NCBI RefSeq assembly: GCF_024868665.1
Contig: NC_079913.1
Coordinates: 3,759,951-3,823,950 of the forward strand
Reading direction: 5' to 3'
Length of the DNA stretch: 64,000 bases
Origin: Triplophysa rosa
Taxonomy: Eukaryota; Chordata; Actinopteri; Cypriniformes; Nemacheilidae
The notes below the pieces were generated by a model that had not been told where the DNA came from, ran no database searches, and saw nothing but the letters and a program-made list of their open reading frames with translations. Shown in pieces: positions 1-13,865 of this stretch; position 1 is the first letter of the stretch; every line of letters starts with the position of its first letter. The translations under genes were made by a program, and so were the position numbers.

Positions 1-1951
1 TCAATTAGTTGTGGCGGCCCAAATGAACACACTACACCCACAGCAAAATGAACACATTACTGCTACACCCACCACATCACATGTACAGGTTAGCGATTAG
101 TTTCAACATTTCTTTCAAACTGTGCAAATGAAAGCAATCGAGCCCACGCACGAGCACAGATCAAGCAGATGACATCCCAAACATTACAACACACCTCATA
201 CAGAGCATCAGACACAGCTCATGGTCAGCGGCAGATATGCTACGCTTTTATGTCCCCAATATTAATACAGACCAGTTAATGTTTTTAAAGCTTCTCACAG
301 CTGATAAGAATAAAATGATTTGAAGTGCGTCAGAGAAAACGTCAAAACGTAATAACTGGAAACCGTAAAGGCAGTGCTGAGTCACTGGGCAAACAGGAGA
401 AACACAGTCACTTCGTCAGCTCACACACAGATTTGAGGGAACGTGTCTATTCGGCATACTGTAAACGGAGACCTTTTAAAGATCCACTGCAGTTTTTGCA
501 CTTCTGTTTCTTTCTACCTGAATCTTCACATCTATCTGCACAAGCAGAGCTGCGACCTCAGCAGAGCTTGTACAATCGCTGAACAGCGTATTTCAGTTTT
601 AGGTGGTTTTCCAGGTTTATGCTGTGGGTGGTGGCGTTCCTGACCGTCACACCCAAAGCTCCTTCACTTAAGTGCAATCTTTTAGTCAGGTCATCACTAT
701 ATCAACTGCCATAACTCCTGGTGTGGTGACCCAGAGTACACCAGACCCCTTTAAAAAAAGAGCCTTAGATCTCCATCCCATAACACCAGCACAATATCAA
801 TTCACAGGCAGGTGACTAAGAGTGGCAAGACTCAGGTGGTCTGTTCTTAGGGTCGCGGACAACAGCAACACTACATCATGCGAATAATAACATGCAATAG
901 ACTACAACAAACACCGACTCACTTGGAGCGAGAATGAACATGGATTGTGATGGTAGTGTCTAATGAGTGCATGAACGCATTCAAATTATTTTTATTAAAT
1001 TGCTTATGTATTTTAAATTCTTCTACATTCAGGCTATTTCCTAGACACACTCTCAGGCTCCAGGAACCACATAATTCTTCAGGAGTTCACACAATAAATG
1101 TTGGTGATGAAACTTTATGAATCCGACCCTGTAAGTGATGCATAATTTTAGTTCTTCTTGTCATGGAGTGCAGTATACTGATCACAGGTGAGCAAACATT
1201 AACTGCCTTGATTACATTTCACTGGATAAATAAATACACAGTTTCATGAATGATGGATGTTACAAAACAAATAAACATCAGATAATGACTGATGAAACTG
1301 TGTTTATAAAAAAATAATTTTGTTTAATAATATCAATGCTTTTGCTGTTATAACCATCAGAATACAAACAAATAAATAATTTGTTTGTGCTTATTTACAA
1401 ACTAATTCTCAAATCAAACTAGACTGATATCACATTAAATGATTTTGCTATATAATATTGAATAAGATGGTAAGCAAGCAAACTCCTCATAGTCACCAAG
1501 TAAACATTTCACTATTAACTATAACCTCTAACTTATTTGATAACGATACTGATTTTGAATCTGTTAATGATGGGACGTACTGCGTCAGAAAAAATACACA
1601 AACCACAGTATACACTCAGTAAAAACAGCTCATTGTTTTCATATGCCACATCAACTTTTATGATAAAATCTGTGTATGTTAACTATCTGAGAACACACAC
1701 TAACGTTAAAGATGCATGAACACACAGAGCTCGTACTTTACTACACCGGTTTACAAAACAACGTTTAATCTTAGTTTTTACACCAAAGTAACATGCCCAG
1801 CAAATGAAATCAGATATAAAACGCGAAGAATTGGTTGAACTGCATTATATAATACCCAGCGATGCTACTATGCTAATTACTTAGCCCGCTAACAAATAAT
1901 CACAGCCAAAGTGGATTTAATTCACGAAATATAATGTAAATGTATACTTAC
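1..1951. other. Non-coding AT-rich stretch, no gene seen
   Basis: I see no convincing coding exon on either strand. Open frames are short and lack splice context or recognisable domains. If the candidate minus-strand exon at about 1952-2200 is real, this stretch would be its first intron, continuing off the left edge. Confidence 0.5.
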
Positions 1952-2200
1952 AATAGTCATTTCTCCAAGGGTGAGTTTAGTGAGTGTCTATTTATGTTGA
2001 TAAGGGCGATAAATCCGTGTTTTTCCAGTCTGATGTGTAAAATCTCTTAACAGGACTCATCGCCCGTATCAAAACTCCCTCAACCACCAAAACAGCGAAA
2101 CTTTTTCATCTGTCCACCTCCCACATTCCAGAAGCAGGACGAAAAGAAAAACGCTTAGAATTGCTATTCCCACGCAGACGTCTGATGTGTGCCTGTTTTC
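1952..2200 (-). other. Possible first exon of an unidentified minus-strand gene
   Basis: On the minus strand an ATG at 1960-1958 begins M-T-I and runs directly into a strong splice donor (GTAAGTATAC, plus-strand 1951-1942). The sequence just upstream on that strand (about 2050-2200) could be 5' UTR or promoter. The rest of the gene would lie to the left, beyond the window. No downstream exon is visible, so the gene cannot be named. This may be a chance donor. Confidence 0.25.
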
Positions 2201-2324
2201 GTTGTTTTATGTGTAAATAAATGTGATAAATTCGGTTGATCGGCAGCAATAGAAAGTGAAGGCACTCGCGCACACTGAACGTGAGCTCGCGCAGCCTCTA
2301 CTCTCACCCCCATCAGGCCCGAGA

Positions 2325-2566
2325 GAGGGAGGAGGGAGGAGGGAGGAGGGAGGAGGGAGGAGGGTGGAGGGGGGAGAGAGAGAGAGAGACATAATGCATG
2401 TCTTTTGTTATATGTTCAATGCTTTGGCAATATTGTAAGAACACGCAATCATGCCAAAAATTGAGAGAGAGAGAGAGAGACTTTTTAACACACTTTATTA
2501 AACCATCTGGAAACAAACACTACATAATACCCCACACAAATCACATTGTGGTATTATATTAAACAT

Positions 2567-2604
<38 letters not shown>

Positions 2605-2607
2605 AGA
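2325..2607. repeat. GGA/GA-rich microsatellite cluster
   Basis: Tandem GGGAGGA units at about 2327-2372 are followed by (GA)n at about 2376-2389, another (GA)n at about 2463-2480, and a longer (GA)n plus G-run at about 2568-2607. The overlapping short open frames (Pro/Leu/Ser-rich on the minus strand) are translations of the repeat and are not genes. Confidence 0.85.
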
Positions 2608-3349
2608 AACGTAACCATGGTTTTACTACAGTAACCCTAGTTAAACTATAGTATTTTAATACTATACCGTACCATACCTCAAATGCACTTTAGTCTCTCT
2701 ACAATAACCAAAACATTTAGGACCTTGTTCCTTACAAAAAACAACAGGCAAGAACAATAGTGGTAACCCCCATTGAGAGCTAGATAAACTTGTGCATCTG
2801 TTCATTATTCAGGCGGTATTGTGTTTTTATGTCTTGGTTTACAATTCACCCTTTATGTTGTTGTTTTTTGGTGTTATTAAATGAGAAAATAATGACTGTA
2901 CTGTTTTACTGACCTCTCGTGGAGGTTCAAAGCATAGCACCTTTAATTGTTGCAGCGATGGCTGTCGCAATTTGCAAATATCATTCCTTTACCATTTAGT
3001 TGAATACACTGCGTAAAGTAATCACTTGTAAATTTAAATAATTTATGATTTTGCCCATTCAAGCATAAAAATATTGAATACACAAACATATTAGTTCATT
3101 CTCATAACTGGAGACAAGAAAAGCAAGATGAACTTCTGTAAAAAAAAATATTTATATAAAATGTTACCTCCACAAAGATTCAAAAGGCAATCATAAAACA
3201 TTAACAACACAGTTGTTCACTACTTTATGTATTATTCTTTTTTTTTCTCTACAAAGCATAACGAAACCCAAAGAGATGAAGGGTGTTTAATGTTCAATGT
3301 CCACATTCATGCGCTGTAGGACAGATGTAATCCGATGTTGTAAAAGTTC
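2608..3349. other. yeats4: Non-coding flank, includes yeats4 3' UTR
   Basis: No coding exon is seen. The part next to 3349 must be the 3' UTR of the minus-strand yeats4 gene. A degenerate inverted motif around 2609-2680 (alternating ACCATGG / TTTACTACAGTAACC / ACTATAGTATT) resembles short cyprinid-type dispersed repeats, and similar motifs occur near 19848 and 45596. Confidence 0.45.
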
Positions 3350-4799
<1,450 letters not shown>

Positions 4800-5350
4800 A
4801 GTATACAGAGAGTAAAACGTTATGTTCCTATTGTCGTCTATAAAATGAGTACAGCTTTGAACCGAACTGAATTACTGTTTCCATTTGCCATTCAGTAAAT
4901 GCGTGTTCTTTATAAAAGCCTCTGAATGTAGCACGCATGAAGTTAGCATTCGGTGTGCGCTAACTCTGAGCTGCTATTTTCAAAGAAAGAGTCCTGACCA
5001 TTTTATTTGATTCATTCAAGTTTCTTTATTGAAAAACTGTCGTCGTTCTCTTGTGTATGTGTATGCAATATAACCAAAAATATCATGAATACGATATATA
5101 AACAGTAAAACACATAAAAGACCAAGCCAGGAGCGAAATAAACAAAGTTGAAAATATTGGAGGGGAAATTTGATTTTTCTTCTGTGTTTATGTAATTTCT
5201 TTGCCTTTATGTTGAGGAAATGTTGATTAGTAATATTTCATGTTACAGGAAAGAAACACAAGCGCTCCCTTATTTTGAAAAAATATATCGCCCATCTCTC
5301 TGTTTTTGGCGGGCGTTTCTGACTTCACTCGTTAGCGTCTCTTCCTCACG

Positions 5351-5385
<35 letters not shown>

Positions 5386-5402
5386 GAGGAGGGAGACAAA
5401 AA
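4800..5402. promoter_or_regulatory. Divergent yeats4/cpsf6 promoter region
   Basis: Only 603 bp separate the yeats4 start codon (minus strand) from the cpsf6 start codon (plus strand), so both 5' UTRs and core promoters must fit here unless further upstream exons exist. An (AC)n tract (about 5350-5382) lies directly upstream of the cpsf6 ATG and probably within its 5' UTR. No TATA box is obvious at a fixed distance from either start. The arrangement fits a shared housekeeping promoter, which is an inference from layout only. Confidence 0.6.
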
Positions 5403-8400
5403 ATGGCGGACGGTGTTGACCACATCGATATTTACGCTGATGTAGAAGAGGAGTTTAATCAGGTCGGTTTTTGTTTCTGTTTTACCTCAAAATAAGCACC
5501 TTCAAATTTGCAAATACGTATTATGAGAATGCACGACGGTCATATGCACCAGTCCCCTAGGAATGATTGGGGCGTATTGCTAGTTGTGCTAACCTGTGCT
5601 ATGCTAAAACAAGTTTGCGTACAAACGTTTAACGTTAATTGAGGTAAAATTAGTCGGGTCATTTTTTTACAAGTTTCCAAAGCTAATATTTACAGTGGCA
5701 ATAATAACAGTGTTTGCATTTGGAGCGCGTTTGTGTGGCGCGAATGAACGCGTCGAGTGCGTTTATTGTTTGTGGTGTCTGGTTACCTCTGTAGGCCGCG
5801 CGCGCGCGAGGTTCAATATCGCTTCAACTGGACGGATCAACAAACGAGTTTAGCCTCTGTGTGATCACGAACAATATATTTGAAAAAAAAACTTTTTTCT
5901 ACAGCAAATGTCCATTTTCTATGCAAACTTGTGTTTAAAGACATTTTGTTGCCTAAAAATTCAAAGTGAAATCCTTAATGAGCTCAAAATGTAATTTGTC
6001 AATAATAAATCTCGGAAATTTATTTAAAAAAGTTTTGTATGTATAAACTACTTTTTTTAATTGTTAGAATTTAGTACACACTGTTCATCCAATGAGTCAA
6101 ATTTGCTGAGTAATTGCTGGTTTTGATCATGTTCGTGATGTTAATGTTAAAATAATACGCAAACCCATTTTTCATAGCAGAATTAATATGCCCTTTTGTC
6201 GTGATGACTGGATTTTATATTAAATGGTCGTGTGTTTCTCTTTCTGTGCCCTAGGAATCAGATTATCCTGTTCATGAGCAGATTGACCTGTATGATGATG
6301 TTATCTCACCATCTGCCAACAATGGGGATGCACCTGAAGATCGAGATTACCTGGATGCCCTGCCAGCACCTGGAGGCTCTGAGGGTTCCAAAGGGGCTCC
6401 ACCGAATGTTGTCTACACCTACACTGGCAAAAGAATCGCTCTGTACATAGGCAACCTCACATGGGTTAGTCCTATACCTTTCTAACTACATAATATACGT
6501 TTGAATCACGGTACACTTAACTTAAATGAGTTCAACTTTTGACTGGAGTTCTCTCTTTATAGTGGACCACTGATGAGGATTTGACAGATGCTATCCGCTC
6601 GGTAGGCATAAATGATGTCTTGGAGATCAAGTTTTTTGAGAACAGAGCAAATGGGCAGTCGAAAGGGTAAGTGAACACAACTAGTTAATCGGCTGATGTT
6701 TGGCCATTTTAAGATTATCCACATTGGACAATGCAGTATTTGTTTAATCCGTTGTTATTTACAAGTCATCTTGCTTTCTTGATATTACTGCTGGTCATTT
6801 AAGTAAACTCGCATAAAAGTTATAAGACCCAGGATCCTTTGATTGTTTTGGCATCCCACTTTGTTGTGTGTGATTTTTAATTCTCTGTGCTCCACAGGTT
6901 TGCTCTGGTCTGCGTGGGTTCAGATGCCTCATCCAGAAAGCTCATGGACTTGCTGTCAAAACGAGAACTGCATGGACAGAATCCAATCGTCACCCCGTGC
7001 AACAAGCAGTCACTCAGCCAGTTTGAGATGCAGTCGCGAAAAAGTGAGCGAGGTTAACAAACTAAAACAACTCCTCTATTTCAACTTTAACATTTCAGTC
7101 CACTGTATTACTAAGCAGTGTTCTAATTGTATCTCCCACAGGTACGCAGTCAGGGCAGATGTCAGGTGAGGGTAAAGCTGGGCCCCCAGGTGGGCCACGT
7201 GCTGGCTTTCCTCTTGGAGGCAGAGGTCGAGGGCGCTTTCCAGGCCCTCCTGGACCAGGAAGTGATCGCTTACCTGGGCCAATTGGTCCTGGCGGGCCTC
7301 CACCACACTTCCCAGGTCTGGCGCACCCCTCCCTTACTGCAAATTTTATGACCATCACCCTACACATTTGTAGCTCAATATGTCAAATGGCAAACACCAT
7401 TTCATGGTGTCTTAGACGGTGTGAGAATATCTTAAGTTGATATCAGTTGATAACACTGTGTTGTAACAGGTATGCAAGGACCACTCCGTCCTCCATCTGG
7501 TCCTCCTGGGCATCCAGGACCCCCTGGTCCCCCGCTACCTGGACAAGGATTGCTGCCTCCTCTTGGGGGACCCCCTAACAGAGGAGACCGCCCCCCTCCG
7601 CCAGTCATGTTTCCTGGTCAGTTTGGTCAGCCTCCAATGGGTCCAATGCCCCCTGGACCACCTCCACCAGGCTACGGCCCACCCCCAGGACCCCCTCCCC
7701 CTCAACAGGGTCCACCTCCTCCAGGACCATTCCCTCCCCGTCCTCCTGGACCTCTAGGACCCCCTCTTGGCCTCGCGCCCCCACCTCACATGCAGGGGCC
7801 TCCACCTGGAGGTCCACCACCAGCTCCTCATGTCAACCCGGCCTTCTTTCCTCCGCCTGGAAACAACAGCATGCCGTCGTCTGAAGGCAGGGGACCACAA
7901 CCCGGAGACCCGTACGGCCGCCCACCCTACGAAAGAGACTATGGCCCTGGTGGCAGGTAATGAGATGCACTCGTCTCCTTCACTGTGACAAATATGTAAT
8001 ATAGCTTTTGTATTCACAAGTTAGCTGGCCATTTTAATTCGGCATACACTGCCCAGCCTTACTCACTTTGCGTGTCGAATTCTAAAATGTTTTGTACATA
8101 CTACAGTACCCTGAATCTCCCCCTCTGGCCTTTCTTTAGTAACATCAGACCCCCTGTAGTATGTGGCTTTGAGCCCTGGATAAACGAAGGGTTGGTTGAT
8201 GTGAAAAATACTGCTCAGCGCTTGCACAATGCAAGTGATCAAGGGTTAGTGAAGTGCCTGCTTGCTGAGATCCATGATCTTGATACAGGACGTTGAGTGT
8301 GGTGTGATTTTATAGCGCTAGTAAACAGAGCCGATGTGCAGCAGCTGCAGTGACTAACACCTCATGTGATGAGACACTAACAGCACCCCTCGCTTTGTGT

Positions 8401-9144
8401 TTCTTTGCAGTAAGTGACACCAAAACACTTCTATTTTTGTCTCAATTCATCTACGTTGTCTCGTAGGGACATGGACTCTCGAACTCCTCTGAGCGAAGCA
8501 GAGTTTGAGGAAATCATGAATCGAAACAGAGCGATCTCCAGCAGTGCCATTTCCAGGGCAGTGTCAGACGCCAGCGCAGGTATGAACACGCTCGCTCACC
8601 CGTTCGTTTTTTTTGGGAGTTTATTGGTTGTAATTGTGACCCGTGTTTGCAGCTGATTACGGCAGTGCTATAGAGACTCTGGTGACAGCCATTTCTCTGA
8701 TCAAGCAGTCAAAGGTTTCTGCTGATGACCGCTGCAAGGTTCTCATCAGCTCACTGCAGGACTGCTTGCATGGAATTGAGTCCAAATCTTACGGTTCTGC
8801 CACCAGGTAAGCTCTTATTTTCTGTCTGTCATCTTTGATGTAGTAACTTTCTCAACCAAAATCTTGTGGTGGACAAAATAAATCAAGTTTATTTTGGAAT
8901 GTGGTGCGTTTTGAATGCCGTTTTCATCTTGTCTTTATTCCATCACTTCTGAAGTAGACGGGAAAGGTCGAGGGAGAGGGACCACAGTCGCTCCCGTGAG
9001 AAGAACCGCCGGCACAAGTCGCGCAGCCGTGACCGCCATGAGGACTATTACAGAGAGCGCAGCCGTGAGAGGGACCGTCATCGCGAGCGTGACCGTGACC
9101 GCGAGAGAGATAGAGAGCGTGAGCGGGAGTATCGCCACCGTTAG
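5403..9144 (+). CDS. cpsf6: Cleavage and polyadenylation specificity factor 6 (CFIm68), 544 aa
   Basis: Large subunit of cleavage factor Im. It pairs with NUDT21 (CFIm25), binds UGUA-containing pre-mRNA and governs poly(A) site choice in the nucleus. Exons: 5403-5462, 6255-6464, 6563-6666, 6898-7043, 7142-7315, 7470-7956, 8467-8579, 8653-8806, 8958-9144. All are GT-AG with coherent phases, 1635 nt including TAG. It starts [20 protein letters not shown]. The RRM (about residues 80-160) has RNP2 LYIGNL and a GFALV RNP1-like strand. The middle (about 180-395) is Gly/Pro-rich with an FG motif (PGQFGQPP). Conserved [20 protein letters not shown] and [18 protein letters not shown] blocks follow. 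The C terminus is an Arg/Glu/Asp/Ser-rich RS-like domain ending EREYRHR. Human isoform 1 is 551 aa. Confidence 0.97.
8140..8244 (+). other. cpsf6: Candidate cpsf6 cassette exon (105 nt, frame-preserving)
   Basis: Between coding exons 6 and 7 lies an open stretch flanked by a pyrimidine-rich acceptor (TTTCTTTAG, ending 8139) and a donor (GTTAGT at 8245). It has exactly 105 nt and fits phase 2 on both sides. Inclusion would replace one Arg with [36 protein letters not shown], a net gain of 35 residues with no stop. From memory, human CPSF6 has a longer isoform (588 versus 551 aa) with extra residues in this part of the protein, so this may be the fish counterpart. I could not compare the sequences. 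Confidence 0.6.
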
Positions 9145-12100
9145 TCGGAAGGTGTGTATTCTGTGTGTTTGTATGTGTCTGGTTTTTTTTAGGTGTGGTA
9201 TGTCTGCTGTACTTCTGTTTTGCCTCCAGCAGAGGGCAGGATGTGGCAGGTAGGTGATCAGGTACGATTTTTAACCTAAGACATTACTATAATTGACCTG
9301 ATTTTTCCTTCTGCGGCCAATATAAAAAAAAAATTTTTTCATAGCTGTAGTTTAATCTGGGAGTACTCTGATCTTTTTATACTGGTGTGTCTCATCTCAA
9401 GTTGTTTTTATGATGAACTTGAGTTACAGCCCTGTTAGAGGAAACAGCAGATGTGCTGCTTGTGATCCAGGGCTGTTATGTGGTAACTATTTGTCTTGGA
9501 AGGATTGTATGTGTTTTCAAACGTTTGGAAGACAGTATGGGTTATATAACGTTCTGCTTTGTTACTTGTGGATTTGCATAATATTCAGATCAGCAAGTGT
9601 TTTAAAACCAATTTTTTTCAATTTGTCGATTTCTGCATATTGAGCTCACAACCCATATTATATCTGAAAGAACAATTGGAGGATTTAATTGGTTGATATG
9701 TGGCTTAAATCACATGACTCTGATGAATTGGTTCCTGTGTGTTTTTGTGCAAAGCAGAAAATTTCACTTCTCATACTCAATGTGAACAATTTTTGCCAAA
9801 AGTTTTGAATTTCAGAATGCATTGTCTTTTGAATTTGGCATTATGACATGTAAATTCAACCTGTACTAAATACTAAACAATGGTTTGTAGTTGATGAATG
9901 ACTGTTTATAGCCCCCAATGAGATGTAGAGAATGACAGTATTGTTGTCAGTGATTTTTCTGTTACAGTTATGATAGTTTTATGATAGTTACTCATGTCTC
10001 AACAGCATTCAAATCTGTAAAGTAAATTAATAGCATCACATTGATCCCTTTTGGCTTTAAAACGATAAAAAGTCTCTCTTTATCTCTTGAACATCCTCTG
10101 TAAGAGTAGGTTAAACCTCCACTGTTAAGGTGTATTTTAGACTTTCTTCAACTGGTTTTGATCAATTATGACCTAGAAGTTTTTCAAAAATGTAGAACCT
10201 ATTGTAATACATGGGTTCTTGTAGTACTTTACATTTCTGTGTTGTTGTTTTATGAAATGTAACGTAACATACTCTTAGATAGGTGAGCGGTTGTAGCAGT
10301 TCTTCACCATTCACACAAACTCACTTTAAACCTGGCTTGCTCTAGAACAAGATCTTCATATAGTCTTGAATTTCTATATCGCTGCTGTCCTTTTAAAACC
10401 TTGCATCTCCATATTTCGTGGTTTTAATTATTAAGCCATAAATCATTATTATTCCTTACCCTTTGTTTGTCACTGGGTTTTACAAATATCTTACCAGTAA
10501 AAAGTGCTTGTCGACTCTTTACTTTAAAATATTGCATACTGTGTTGTCAGTGTTTTTTTTCCATTTCCTGAAAAACAGAGATTTTGGACCCAAGAGGTTT
10601 CAGAAGGACAGCTACGATATTTATTTTATGTTGATATAATTGTGAGTGCGGAAGAACTGCTATTATTTTATAAAAGGGACTTTTAAAACGTTATGTAAAG
10701 TTGTAGTCTTGTATGTTTTTTTTTACTCGTTTTTGTTTTTATTCTATTGGGAATCTTGTATGCCCATGTTTGGGCACTTAAGTCTACATTTGATATCAGT
10801 AAAATTGCAACAGGTATTTTACCGTTTTTTAATGAAGATTTTTATTGTTATTAATATTTGTATACAGCTCTAATGTCCTCAGTTCATACCTAGATTGCAA
10901 AATTCTGATAAAATGGTCAATCTCACCTGTTGTTACCTGTTGCTTAATAGCTCTGGAGCTAGTGAAGGTGTAAATCTTGGGGACACCATAATATCTTTAA
11001 CTGTACCAGTAACTTTTTTTCTTAAAAAATTGTCTTAAATCAAACGGGCATCGAAAGTCAGGTATTTTTCTGCCATTCAAGCAGACTAAAATGATGCACA
11101 TCTTAATGCTTTTTTGTACATTTTTTATCTCTTAGTTAGTTGTGCTGATTAAAGCAACACAAAGAAATTACTTGAACAAAAGTGTTCGAACAAACAGTAG
11201 TGCTTATTGAAAAGTTATTTTGATTGCAGTTTTAATACATGCCCTTTACTCTTTAATGTTCTGTAGGTCAGAACAGATATTTCGGTTTGAACATTTTTGC
11301 TTGTAGACTTTGCAAACTAAGCGTAGTTTTATTAGACAACATGACTGAATTTTCTTCTGTTCAGTTGTCTGTGTGGTCTGGGTTTGTGCAGCAGTTGTGT
11401 TTTTCCTGGGTTTTCTTGTGTAAATTTAATCATGAAACTGGCATTTCACAACTCCCATTAATCCATCCATCCACTCTTCTCCTTAGTTTTATGTCAATAA
11501 AGGGTTGGACAAATTTTCTATGGTCGTTACAGATTTAAACTTCAACGTTGTCATCAAACAGAAATTGTGACATTTAAAGCTGCAATTGGTAGTTTTTAGT
11601 GGTTAGAAAATAAACGGTTGTATATATAAATCAGTGTTTAAAACTGTCTCCTGACCTTGCCCTGGTTCACAACAGAAAACAAACATTATTATAATTAATA
11701 TTTACATTAAGTCAGTGTTGAAATGAGTGTCTGCTTATAAATTAAGCCTTGCAGAAAATGTCAGTTTGATGTCATTTGACTTCAACGCACATAAAGATAA
11801 GAACAAAGTTGCCTGCAGTTTTACATTTTGAACAAGTGGCGTGAGAGAGACAAATGTTACGGATTGCAGCTTTAACTGTAACGGGTTAATTCACTGCAAA
11901 ACACTTGTCATGTCAGTGTTCAATGTCTGGTCATATCTGAATTGCAATTTTTATTTTTTGAGAGTGTCTTATGCGTGGAAATAGATACAAAGGAATAAGT
12001 GAGATTTAAATGTAGTGTAATAAGAATATCACACCTTTATGCTCATACAAAATGAACTGGCAGAATTTGTTAGTAGATTTTTTGTCCAGCCCTCAACATT

Positions 12101-12876
12101 CTATCCTGTGTCCACTGACTCACTGAAACGAGCTTCTCATCATTTAATTGATAGTTTAGCCAATGACTTCTATGGTAATAAAATACTATATTGTAGCAGT
12201 CATTCAGACCTATATGTGGCTATAAAATAAAGCTTAAGTTTTAATGGATAGTTTATGACTGACAGGGCTTGTGGAACTGCTTGTTCTCAGAGTAACAGTG
12301 GACACATTCACATTTATGACAAAGTATTATATTTATAAAAGAAAATTATGAGTTCAGTTGACAAAGTTTTAAAGGATCTTAACTTTGAGCATTTACAAAT
12401 TTTTCCCTGCACTAAGAATATGAATTTATCAGACTAAATTTAAAGCTCAGCATTGTTATGTAACTTGTCAGATGGCCAGTAAGTGTTTGCATTAATAGTT
12501 AATGCTACTCATTGCTTAAAGGATTTGTTTTTGACAACATGAAAATTGACTTCCTAATTTGCTGAATTTTTACAAGTAAATGTGAAGTTGTGTTTTATAG
12601 ATATAGCATCAAAATGATTCCAGGCATTTTTCTAACGTTACATATTTATGCATTAAATGGCAGATTTATTTAATGAAGGTGTTAAGTCCCTATCAAATTA
12701 TTATATGATTGTCATTTACCTGTAATTGATTTTGTGCATCAGTCTCATGTCGGACTTTCATAGGTGAAATCTGTCTGTTTAAAAACTGTCACACTTTGTA
12801 AAAAGAACAAGTAGCCCTTTTAAAAATGTCTTTGTACAAGTTCTCTTACACACTTTGGTTTTTGGCAGGTTTATAC
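9145..12876 (+). other. cpsf6: cpsf6 3' UTR and downstream non-coding DNA
   Basis: No coding exon is seen. AATAAA hexamers at 11496-11501 and about 12226-12231 are candidate poly(A) signals for long cpsf6 3' UTR forms. A potential splice donor (GTGTGT at 9152) soon after the stop codon could create a 3' UTR intron. Short T-rich open frames here have no recognisable features. Confidence 0.5.
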
Positions 12877-13853
12877 TGGGGATGCCACAATACTCGATAT
12901 ATAATATTGAACCGTTCGGTACGACCTCCACGGTTCAATACGTGTAAGTGAATTGCGGGTTTGCGGTAAAAAAAAATTCCATGCGCTTAATTACACTGTG
13001 AACTGGCTCTGTCCGTGTTTGTCTGTATGCTGAGATAGATAAACGCATCCCCAATATCTAATAGCGAGTGGTGGTCGGGCGGTGAAGCGAGACCTTCTGC
13101 AACACGAGAAGCAATGTGCTGCTGTCGAGTATAATGCTGAGGACCAGACGCGGGCTGGCTTTATTGTATGCCTGTTGTACTAAAGTGATAATGTCCAAAT
13201 TTGGCACATCAAGAATGTATTTTTACATTGCATACGAAAGCATCACGTTCGCGTTGCTCTCAGCACATGCAGAAAGGTGTCTACACCATGCCAAAGTCCG
13301 TTTAATGAAAGTCATGTAACTCTGCAACCTTTCGGGCCTCTCGCCTCCAAGCAGCTATTTAGCATTGCATTTCTTCCAATTTATTGCAATGGCAGTGGTG
13401 CACCTTGTTAATATATTATCTTTGGCCTTTCCCATTGAGCGCACGTTTACTTCCATTACAGCAATCGTAAGTTTTGCATTACGTCATTTTAAATACTCTG
13501 ATGCGCAAAACCTCTTCAAGAAGCTTATTTTACTGGCATGTTGATGAACAGTAAACCAGAAACTGCCGTGAGCTGCCAGTGTAAATCTTTACATTTATTC
13601 AATACACCAGGAATTTGTACTTGCTTAAAGATAATAAAATAAGTCAAAGATAATAAAATTTGTCAAGTACAATAGAGAATTTCAGTAAAATAGTTTTTTT
13701 TTTTCCCTTAAGTTTTTACTGTTCCTGTCACATAAGCATAAAACAATCAAGAAACACTTCAATGTGCCGAAGCCATAAGAACCAAACCGAAAACGGTGGG
13801 CCAAAACCTAGGTTCGTATTGAACCGTGGGTGAGCTGTATTGTTGCATCCCTA
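12877..13853. mobile_element. Old hAT-like transposon relic (about 977 bp)
   Basis: The left end reads TGGGGATGCCACAATAC. The right end, read inverted, is TAGGGATGCAACAATAC, giving terminal inverted repeats with 2 mismatches in 17. Flanking 8-mers GTTTATAC and GTTTACAG match at 6 of 8 positions, compatible with a decayed 8-bp hAT target duplication. Internal sequence has no intact transposase frame. A subterminal pair (TTGAACCGT near 12908 and the same TTGAACCGT near 13819) gives the ends further symmetry. Classified as non-autonomous and degenerate. Confidence 0.6.
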
Positions 13854-13865
13854 GTTTACAGGTTA

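Noticed and set aside
7095..7367. Gly/Pro-rich minus-strand frame opposite cpsf6
   Set aside because: It is antisense to coding exon 5 of cpsf6 and mirrors its proline/glycine codons; no independent splice or start context.
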